Shown here piece by piece: positions 26,405 to 33,508 of a stretch of DNA of 46,815 nt. The first letter of the stretch is position 1. Each line of letters starts with the position of its first letter. The stretch is from Firmicutes bacterium HGW-Firmicutes-11 (GTDB taxonomy: Bacteria; Bacillota; Clostridia; Peptostreptococcales; Anaerovoracaceae), in contig PHAE01000016.1 of assembly GCA_002840285.1 (NCBI GenBank), forward strand, positions 1 to 46,815. The letters are read 5' to 3'. A program made the translations under genes and the position numbers. The notes beneath the pieces were generated by a model. That model worked only from the letters and a program-made list of their open reading frames with translations. It made no database searches and was not told where the DNA came from.

Positions 26405-29139
26405 ACTCGATCCTCCCACTGCGGGAGATCCATCAGGTTTGGTCCGTGTCCAACCACCTGCAGAAATGCGTCGACAACTGCAGGATCAAAGCTGGTGCCA
26501 GCCTCTCGCTTGATGATCTCTATGGAGTCTTCATGACTGCAAGCTCCCCGGTAATTACGCGACGATCGTAAGGAATCGTATCGTTCCGCCACTGCGATGA
26601 TTCGCGACACCAGCGGGATCTCAAGACCCTTCAGACCTTTGGGATACCCACTGCCGTCCCAGTTTTCATGATGGGACAGAACCAGATCCGCCAGATCCAG
26701 GGTCTCGTCAAAAGAGTTGAGAAGCCGGTATCCCACCATGGAATGCTGTCGCACTTCCTGCCGGTCGGTTTCTGTGTAGATCGACTCATGATTCAGGATG
26801 TTGTCGTCCAGAACGACTTTTCCAATATCATGCAGAGAAGCTGCATCCCGCGCTTGGCGCAGTTTCGTCTCAGTGAGACCCAGGAACTTGCCGATCTGCT
26901 CCGAGAGGGATCGGACCGCAGTTGCGTGCCGCTGTTCCTTTGGGCTTCTCCGATGCAACGTCTCCACGATCCCCTCCAGCATTGCCGTGTTGGCGTTGGT
27001 CCTGTGAAGTGTCTTTTCCCGATACATGTTCCCTTCCGCATCGGCCAGGATCTCTTGTATCGACGTCGAATCGCTGCTTTTTACAGCGAAACCGATGGCG
27101 ATGCTGCCTCTAAGGGCACCGATCTGTTCCTTCGCGAATGCCTCACTTATTCGATCGGCGATGGTCTGGGTCGCCGCGTTTCCGGTTTTTAACAGCAGTA
27201 TGGCAAATTCATCGCCACCGACCCGGGCAATGATATCGTCCTCCCTGCAGACCTGACGCAGAGTATCGGAGACACGGCGGAGGAGTTCATCTCCCATCTC
27301 GTGTCCGAAGATATCATTGGCCAGTTTCAGACCGTTCACATCGCCATATATGACCGAAAGAGGCAGGTTGCGTTCTGTGTCCAGGCGACGCAATTCCTCT
27401 TCAAAAAAGTTTCGATTGTAAAGGCCGGTCAGCAGATCGTGATACGTAAGATGCAGGATCTTTGCCTCCGCCGCTTTGCGTTCGGTGATGTCAGAAAAGG
27501 TCACTACCGAACCAATGATCGTTCCGTTTTTGATCTGCGGATACGAATAATATTCTACATCGAAGCTGGTGCCATCCGCTCGCCAGAAGATCTCATCTTC
27601 CACATGAGTCCCTTCACCGACTTGAAATGACTGGAATATTCGACACTCGTGCAGCGGCATCGGGGCACCATCTTTTTTGGTATGGTGGATCATATCGTGC
27701 ATATTTTTTCCGATAAGCTCGCTTTCTTCTTTGTAGCCGAGCATTCGGATACAGCTGGCGTTACAGAAGGTGCAGCGTCCACGGTCGTCCAGCCCGTAGA
27801 TCGCTTCCGCAGCGGAGTCCAGGATCAGCCGCAGGTCTCCCCGGCTGGCAGCCAGTTCCCGAGTCGTTTCTTCAAGGTCCGCGGTTCGTTCTGCCACTTT
27901 TTCTTCCAATTCCCCGAGCATGGACTGGATCGTGTCTGCCATCGCGTTGAAGGAAAGCCCGATCTCACCAAATTCATCATTGCGTTTGACCGTGACGCGT
28001 CGGTTTAATTCTCCCCTGGACAAACGGCGGGTCGTGTCCAGCAAATCTTTCAAAGGAAGCAGATACTTACGAGTCGTGATCAGGTAGATCAAAAAGGAGA
28101 TCAAAAGCGCGAGAACTGTCAGAGTCAGCGTCCACTTAAAGTTATCGATGACCCCGGCAGTAAAGATCCGCTCCGGGATCGCCGTCACAAGGAGCCAGTC
28201 CATTCCAGGCAACTGGTACGGCACGACTGCTACATGATAGGATTCGGATTGCCCTTTGATGGAAAAACTCTCTTCGCCTGTCGCATCATAGTGCGCCATT
28301 GACTGTTCGATGATCGGATTTGAAAGCTCGGTCAGCTTGATACGAGTGATCGTTTTGTCTGCATTCTTTATATAATTCGGTGTTTCCATGGAATTGGCGA
28401 TCAAGGCTCCTGTCGATCGTTCCGCAAGGATAGCCAAACCCTCTTCTTCGCGAACTGCTTCTTTCAACTGCCCATCGATGCTGGAAAGCAAAGTATGGGT
28501 GCCTATGACGCCAACCAGTTCGCCGTTTGCTCGATAAACTGGTGATGCTGCGGAAATGGCCAGATCGTCCATGACAAAGTGCTTATAAACAGGAGAAAAC
28601 ACATTGCGTCCCGCCGAAACTGCTGTCTTATACCAATCCCTGGTACGTGGGTCGAATGCGCCGGCCTGAATGACGAGGTCGCCGGCGGTGCTGTCGTCCT
28701 TGACATTATAATACCAAGACTGGCCGCCGGTGGTGCTGTCGTTTTTCATGATCTCCAGATCACCGTCGCCATTGAGACGGGCACCGTAGTAAGTGCCGTT
28801 TTCTCCTCCGAAACTGAAACTGTAGATCCCTCCATCCCGATGGTTCTGCATCACTCCAACAAAAAAACGCTCCCGTTCCATCGGATCCGACAAGTCCACG
28901 ATCCCATTGAGCAATAGGATCTGATGCACATCGTTGACATGAAGCGCCTCCGATGCGATCGCATCGACTTGTCTCAAGATTTCCCTGCTCATGTTTTCCT
29001 GGGCTTCGTGGATAAAGTCATCCGTAGAAGACATCCAGTTGGAGTAGACTACAAAACCCAGAACGGCCAGTGTCGCCGTCATCAGAAGGAGAAATATTAG
29101 AATGATGATGCTGCGAATCGGTAGTGCTTTTTCTTTCAT
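26401..29139 (-). CDS. Cache-HAMP-PAS-GGDEF-HD-GYP membrane signalling protein
   Basis: The 912-aa protein has both c-di-GMP synthetic and degradative modules. It has a first helix (about 10-33), an extracytoplasmic double-Cache domain, a second helix (about 330-350), HAMP, a coiled coil (MLGELEEKVAERTADLEETTRELAAS) and a PAS domain. The GGDEF domain is intact (GGDEF with REDD as RxxD site) and the C-terminal HD-GYP has HDIGKVVLDD and HHENWDGSGYPKGL. Which activity dominates is unknown. I place the start at the ATG 29139 just before the first helix; the Shine-Dalgarno GGGGGAG there is close. It overlaps the AspT-like gene. It ends TGA. Confidence 0.9.
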   Translation of the reverse strand: MKEKALPIRSIIILIFLLLMTATLAVLGFVVYSNWMSSTDDFIHEAQENMSREILRQVDAIASEALHVNDVHQILLLNGIVDLSDPMERERFFVGVMQNHRDGGIYSFSFGGENGTYYGARLNGDGDLEIMKNDSTTGGQSWYYNVKDDSTAGDLVIQAGAFDPRTRDWYKTAVSAGRNVFSPVYKHFVMDDLAISAASPVYRANGELVGVIGTHTLLSSIDGQLKEAVREEEGLAILAERSTGALIANSMETPNYIKNADKTITRIKLTELSNPIIEQSMAHYDATGEESFSIKGQSESYHVAVVPYQLPGMDWLLVTAIPERIFTAGVIDNFKWTLTLTVLALLISFLIYLITTRKYLLPLKDLLDTTRRLSRGELNRRVTVKRNDEFGEIGLSFNAMADTIQSMLGELEEKVAERTADLEETTRELAASRGDLRLILDSAAEAIYGLDDRGRCTFCNASCIRMLGYKEESELIGKNMHDMIHHTKKDGAPMPLHECRIFQSFQVGEGTHVEDEIFWRADGTSFDVEYYSYPQIKNGTIIGSVVTFSDITERKAAEAKILHLTYHDLLTGLYNRNFFEEELRRLDTERNLPLSVIYGDVNGLKLANDIFGHEMGDELLRRVSDTLRQVCREDDIIARVGGDEFAILLLKTGNAATQTIADRISEAFAKEQIGALRGSIAIGFAVKSSDSTSIQEILADAEGNMYREKTLHRTNANTAMLEGIVETLHRRSPKEQRHATAVRSLSEQIGKFLGLTETKLRQARDAASLHDIGKVVLDDNILNHESIYTETDRQEVRQHSMVGYRLLNSFDETLDLADLVLSHHENWDGSGYPKGLKGLEIPLVSRIIAVAERYDSLRSSRNYRGACSHEDSIEIIKREAGTSFDPAVVDAFLQVVGHGPNLMDLPQWEDRV

Positions 29140-29198
29140 TGCTCCCCCAGACTGACATCTGATTGCGACGGTCCATCGAACTATAAACATTCTTCTAT

Positions 29199-29227
29199 AA
29201 TTTACTATGTTAGCATAAACAAGTCAA
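29199..29227 (-). promoter_or_regulatory. Promoter candidate for the minus-strand GGDEF/HD-GYP gene
   Basis: TTGACT (29227-29222) is 17 bp from TAAATT (29204-29199) on the minus strand. Its -35 and that of the divergent hyd promoter form an inverted repeat GTCAATG/CATTGAC (29223-29229 and 29244-29250). The -10 is a weak match. Confidence 0.4.
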
Positions 29228-29245
29228 TGATCATGGGCACTACCA

Positions 29246-29279
29246 TTGACATATACCCAAAAAATAATTAGAATATTCT
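29246..29279 (+). promoter_or_regulatory. Promoter of the hydCBA hydrogenase operon
   Basis: TTGACA (29246-29251), a 17-bp spacer and TAGAAT (29269-29274) form a near-consensus promoter 33 nt before the hydC start. A perfect 10-bp palindrome AGAATATTCT (29270-29279) overlaps the -10 and could be an operator half. No Rex site (TTGTGA or TTGTTAA inverted repeat) is evident. Confidence 0.7.
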
Positions 29280-29306
29280 GTATTATAAGGAAAGGAACGT
29301 GAGGAG

Positions 29307-29840
29307 ATGGAAACAACCAAATCGACTGCCATGGATTTTTCCAAAGAGACGCTAAAGGCGCTTGACGATTACATCGAGAGTTTGGACGACAAACAGGGTC
29401 TTTTGATCCACATTCTGCACAAAGCCCAGGAACTTTTCGGCTATTTGCCTCAGGATCTGCAACTTTACATCGCAAGAAAGTTGGACATTCCTGCTGCGAA
29501 GGTCTTCGGTGTCGTGAGCTTCTATTCCTTTTTCGCCCAAGAAAAAAGAGGCAAGCACAATGTAAGTATTTGTATGGGGACTGCCTGCTTCGTGCAGGGC
29601 GCGGAACGTGTTTACGATGCGCTTCGCAGCGCCCTCGGCGTGGAGGCCGGAGGTACTTCAGAGGATGGTCTGTTCACCCTGAACGCGGTACGTTGCATAG
29701 GAGCCTGCGGCCTTGCGCCGGTTGCATTGATCGACGACAAGGTCTTTGGCCATTTGTCTGAAGAAAAGATCAAGGATATCATAAAGGAGTACAGGGAGGG
29801 GATGCAAGATGAAGATCAATACGCTGAGTCAGCTGTCTAA
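29307..29840 (+). CDS. hydC: NAD-linked [FeFe] hydrogenase subunit C (NuoE-like)
   Basis: The 177-aa protein is a thioredoxin-fold [2Fe-2S] subunit like NuoE. The four cluster cysteines are C89 and C94 (CMGTACFVQGA), and C130 and C134 (RCIGACGLAP). An N-terminal helical region (about 10-65) with LLIHILHKAQELFGYLP is typical. It passes electrons between the HydB flavin site and HydA clusters. The gene overlaps hydB by 32 bp, so translation is probably coupled. GAGGAG abuts the ATG at 29307, with AAGGA further upstream. It ends TAA. Confidence 0.94.
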   Translation: METTKSTAMDFSKETLKALDDYIESLDDKQGLLIHILHKAQELFGYLPQDLQLYIARKLDIPAAKVFGVVSFYSFFAQEKRGKHNVSICMGTACFVQGAERVYDALRSALGVEAGGTSEDGLFTLNAVRCIGACGLAPVALIDDKVFGHLSEEKIKDIIKEYREGMQDEDQYAESAV

Positions 29841-31677
29841 GCTGAGAGAAGACGGCGCTGCGGTCTGTCAGCTGCGGGAATCCGGTATAGGAGGAGGCTC
29901 CACTGCCGAGATCCTTGTCGGAATGGCCACATGCGGCGTTGCCGCCGGAGGAAAGCAGACCTTTGCTGCTCTAGAACGCGCATTAAGAAATCGTGGATTG
30001 TCGCATGTGCGACTGGTCAAAGTCGGCTGCATCGGTTCCTGTTACTGCGAGCCGACGATCCAGGTGAATATCCCCGGCCAGGAGCCGGTCTTTTACGGTA
30101 ATGTCGACGAAGACGCTGCAATAGCGATCGTCGATAGCCACCTTCTGAAGGGAAACGTATTGGAAAGCAACCGCCTGCAGATCGGGTACGAAAAAGCTGG
30201 TCTAAACTCCAAAGGGCAAAAAAAACAACAGAGGATCGCATTGCGGAACTGCGGTTCTGTCGATCCGGAAAATATAATGGACTATATCGCCTTTCGAGGG
30301 TACGAGGCGCTGGGGAAGGTATTGGCTGAAGGAAACCCGGAAGCCGTGGTCAATTCCATCAAGGCCTCGGGACTTCGAGGCAGGGGAGGTGGGGGATTTT
30401 CTACCGGCTCCAAATGGCAGGCCACCGCACAGCAGCCTACAGGCGAGAAATATATCATATGTAACGCCGACGAAGGCGATCCCGGCGCTTTTATGGACCG
30501 CTCCATTTTGGAGGGTGATCCCCACAGTGTTTTGGAAGCCCTTGCCATCGGGGGATACGCCACCGGCGCAAACAAAGGGATCATCTACATCCGAGCCGAA
30601 TACCCACTGGCAATCGAGCGACTGAAAATAGCAATTGTCCAAGCCGAAGAACTGGGACTTCTGGGCAAGAATATCCTTGGAAGCGGGTTTGACTTCACTG
30701 TCGAGTTGCGGCTGGGCGCCGGCGCTTTTGTCTGCGGAGAGGAAACCGCGCTGATCCACTCTGTCGAAGGTGGCAGAGGAGAGCCGACGAAAAAGCCGCC
30801 CTTTCCTTCCATTTCCGGCTACTTGAAGAAGCCGACGACGGTGAACAACGTCGAGACTCTGGCAAACATTCCTCCCATCATCCTGAATGGCGCCGGTTGG
30901 TTTTCCGGAATCGGAACCGAAAAGTCAAAGGGGACCAAGGTGTTCGCTCTGGTCGGCAAGATCAACAACGTCGGTCTGGTTGAAGTTCCGATGGGTACGA
31001 CACTACGCGAGATCGTCTATGAGATCGGCGGTGGTATACGAAACGACCGGGATTTCCGCGCCGTACAAACCGGAGGCCCTTCCGGCGGAGTGATCACAAA
31101 AGCGGATCTGGATACGCCCATCGACTACGAAAGCTTGAAGGAAATCGGATCGATGATGGGTTCCGGCGGCATGATCGTCATGGACGACAGCGACTGTATG
31201 GTCAACATCGCCAAATTCTACCTGGGCTTCACCAGAGATGAATCCTGTGGCAAATGCACACCCTGCCGCATCGGCACCAAGCGAATGCACGAGATACTCG
31301 AACGCATCACCAATGGAGAAGGGGTTCCGGAGGATCTGGTCAAGTTGGAACGGCTGGGCAATACCATCAAGATCTCGGCGCTCTGTGGTCTGGGTCAGAC
31401 TGCGCCCAATCCCGTTCTCAGCACATTGAAGTATTTTCAGGACGAGTACAAGGCCCACGTCATCGATCATAAATGCAGTACTGGAAGTTGCAAAGGACTT
31501 TTGCGCTATCGCATCTCCGAAGAAGCCTGCACCGGCTGTCGCGCTTGTGTCAAGGTGTGTCCCGTCAACTGCATCCACCTGGCGAACAAGCCTGCCTACC
31601 GTATCGACTCAGCAGTCTGCACCCGCTGCGGCGCTTGCCTCGCTGCCTGCAAATTCGATGCTGTCATCGTAGAATAG
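29809..31677 (+). CDS. hydB: NAD-linked [FeFe] hydrogenase subunit B (NuoF-like flavoprotein)
   Basis: This subunit holds the FMN and NAD(H) site. The 622-aa protein has an N-terminal thioredoxin-like [2Fe-2S] domain (VKVGCIGSCYCEP) and the NuoF core with GRGGGGFSTGSKW, NADEGDPGAFMDR and GAGAFVCGEETALI. Next is a [4Fe-4S] site (ESCGKCTPCRIGT with SALCGLGQ), and a C-terminal pair of [4Fe-4S] ferredoxin motifs (CTGCRACVKVCP and CTRCGACLAAC). This is the architecture of the electron-bifurcating HydABC of acetogens and Thermotoga. GGAGGGG lies 7 nt before the ATG. It ends TAG followed by TGA two codons later. Confidence 0.95.
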   Translation: MKINTLSQLSKLREDGAAVCQLRESGIGGGSTAEILVGMATCGVAAGGKQTFAALERALRNRGLSHVRLVKVGCIGSCYCEPTIQVNIPGQEPVFYGNVDEDAAIAIVDSHLLKGNVLESNRLQIGYEKAGLNSKGQKKQQRIALRNCGSVDPENIMDYIAFRGYEALGKVLAEGNPEAVVNSIKASGLRGRGGGGFSTGSKWQATAQQPTGEKYIICNADEGDPGAFMDRSILEGDPHSVLEALAIGGYATGANKGIIYIRAEYPLAIERLKIAIVQAEELGLLGKNILGSGFDFTVELRLGAGAFVCGEETALIHSVEGGRGEPTKKPPFPSISGYLKKPTTVNNVETLANIPPIILNGAGWFSGIGTEKSKGTKVFALVGKINNVGLVEVPMGTTLREIVYEIGGGIRNDRDFRAVQTGGPSGGVITKADLDTPIDYESLKEIGSMMGSGGMIVMDDSDCMVNIAKFYLGFTRDESCGKCTPCRIGTKRMHEILERITNGEGVPEDLVKLERLGNTIKISALCGLGQTAPNPVLSTLKYFQDEYKAHVIDHKCSTGSCKGLLRYRISEEACTGCRACVKVCPVNCIHLANKPAYRIDSAVCTRCGACLAACKFDAVIVE

Positions 31678-31687
31678 GAGAATTGAC

Positions 31688-33430
31688 ATGGAAACCGTGA
31701 AAATCACGATCAACGATATTGAGTTGCGTGTGCCGAAAGGGAGAACGATTCTTGAGGCAGCCAAAATGATCGATATTCAGATTCCCACACTCTGCTATCT
31801 TAATATGGAAGGGTTCCATATTGCAAACCAGACCTCCTCCTGTCGTGTCTGTCTCGTGGAGGTCGTCGGCCGCGCTGCGCTGGTCCCTTCCTGTTCAGAG
31901 AAAGTTACGGAAGGTATGGTGATCCGCACCGACTCGGCGAAAGCGGTGGCGGCCCGAAGGATGAGCGTCGAGCTTCTGCTCTCCAACCACCCGAAGGAAT
32001 GTCTGACCTGTCAGAAAAACCTGGAATGTGAACTCCAGTCATTGGCGCAACGTCTGGGGATCACTGACATTGGCTTCGAGGGTGAAATGATGAATTATGA
32101 GATCGATCATTCCTCCCTTTCTCTGGTAAAAAACCCAAACAAATGCATCATGTGCCGACGCTGCGAAACCATGTGCAACGAGGTCCAGACCTGCGGTATT
32201 CTGTCTGCGATCTCCCGTGGTTTTGATGCCTATGTCGGACCTGCCTTTCATCTGGACATGGTCGACACTTCCTGTACCTTCTGCGGCCAATGTGTGGCCG
32301 TATGTCCCACCGGTGCGTTGACTGAGGTGAACAACGTCAGGGATGTGGTCGACGCCTTGAACGATCCAAGCAAGCATGTCGTCGCGCAAGTCGCACCTGC
32401 GATTCGGGTCGCCATTGGCGAGATGTTCGACATGGATCCGGGAACCATCACCACCGGCCAGTTGGCAACATCCCTGCGGCGTCTTGGCTTTGACGGCGTC
32501 TTCGACACAGATTTCGCCGCCGACCTGACGATCCTTGAGGAAGCATCCGAATTGGTCCACCGCATAAAGCACGGTGGACGCCTGCCGATCCTTACCAGTT
32601 GCTGCCCGGCTTGGGTGCGCTTCTTTGAGCACCAGTTTCCGGATCTGCTGGACGTTCCCTCGACTTGCAAGTCACCGCAGATGATGATGGGCACCATCGT
32701 CAAAACCTATTATGCGGAAAAACTGAACATCGATCCAAAAGACCTGGTCGTCGTTTCCATCATGCCCTGTCTTGCGAAAAAGGCCGAAGCTGCTCGTATG
32801 GAGATGGATGTCGACAGCATGCATAACGTTGATCTGGTGCTTTCCACCCGGGAGTTCGGAGCCATGTTGAAAGAAGCCGGCACAAATTTTGCCCACCTTC
32901 CTTCCAGTGATTTCGATTCCATCCTTGGCGAAAGCACCGGCGCTGCTGTCATTTTCGGCACCACAGGCGGCGTGATCGAGGCCGCTGTCAGGACTGCCTA
33001 TGAGTGGCTCACCGGAGAAGTGCTGAAAAATGTCAACTTTGAACAGCTTCGGGGTCTGGAAGGCATTCGGAGCGCAACCGTAAAGATCGGAGACATGGAT
33101 CTGAACATCGGAATCGCACATGAACTGGGCAATGCCCGAAAACTACTGGAAGAGATCCGCCAGGGCAAATCCCATTACCACGCCATCGAGATCATGGCCT
33201 GTCCCGGCGGTTGCATCGGCGGTGGCGGTCAGCCCTACCATCACGGCGATATGGAGATCATACGGAAACGGCAGGAAGCGATCTATCGTGAAGATGCGGG
33301 AAAAACCAAGCGCAAGTCCCATGAAAATCAAGAAGTTTTAAAGCTTTACGAGGAGTATCTCGGTGAACCCTATGGTGAGATGGCACACAAGCTCCTGCAC
33401 ACCAAATATACTGCCAAGGATCGGATTTGA
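31688..33430 (+). CDS. hydA: [FeFe] hydrogenase catalytic subunit A
   Basis: HydA makes or consumes H2. The 580-aa protein has an N-terminal [2Fe-2S] domain (CYLNMEG...SSCRVC...VPSC), a His-ligated [4Fe-4S] motif (HPKECLTCQKNLEC), two [4Fe-4S] sites (CIMCRRCETMC and CTFCGQCVAVCP), and the H-cluster motifs L1 TSCCPAW (about 304), L2 MPCLAKKAE (about 358) and L3 MACPGGCIGGGGQP (about 502). A small-subunit-like tail follows. With HydC and HydB it should couple NADH and reduced ferredoxin to H2 in the cytoplasm. Maturases HydEFG are not in the window. It ends TGA. Confidence 0.96.
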   Translation: METVKITINDIELRVPKGRTILEAAKMIDIQIPTLCYLNMEGFHIANQTSSCRVCLVEVVGRAALVPSCSEKVTEGMVIRTDSAKAVAARRMSVELLLSNHPKECLTCQKNLECELQSLAQRLGITDIGFEGEMMNYEIDHSSLSLVKNPNKCIMCRRCETMCNEVQTCGILSAISRGFDAYVGPAFHLDMVDTSCTFCGQCVAVCPTGALTEVNNVRDVVDALNDPSKHVVAQVAPAIRVAIGEMFDMDPGTITTGQLATSLRRLGFDGVFDTDFAADLTILEEASELVHRIKHGGRLPILTSCCPAWVRFFEHQFPDLLDVPSTCKSPQMMMGTIVKTYYAEKLNIDPKDLVVVSIMPCLAKKAEAARMEMDVDSMHNVDLVLSTREFGAMLKEAGTNFAHLPSSDFDSILGESTGAAVIFGTTGGVIEAAVRTAYEWLTGEVLKNVNFEQLRGLEGIRSATVKIGDMDLNIGIAHELGNARKLLEEIRQGKSHYHAIEIMACPGGCIGGGGQPYHHGDMEIIRKRQEAIYREDAGKTKRKSHENQEVLKLYEEYLGEPYGEMAHKLLHTKYTAKDRI

Positions 33431-33435
33431 CCGTA

Positions 33436-33464
33436 TTGTTGAAGAGGATAGCATGATGTATAAT
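33436..33464 (+). promoter_or_regulatory. Promoter candidate for the multi-PAS GGDEF/HD-GYP gene
   Basis: TTGTTG (33436-33441), a 17-bp spacer and consensus TATAAT (33459-33464) lie 45 nt before the ATG at 33509, inside the short gap after hydA. The gene may thus be expressed separately from the hydrogenase operon. Confidence 0.6.
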
Positions 33465-33508
33465 AAATGCTGTGCAACGATATGTTATGATCACACGAGG
33501 AGGCAACG

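Noticed and set aside
29191-29306. Rex operator controlling hydrogenase
   Set aside because: No inverted repeat of the TTGTGA or TTGTTAA type is present.
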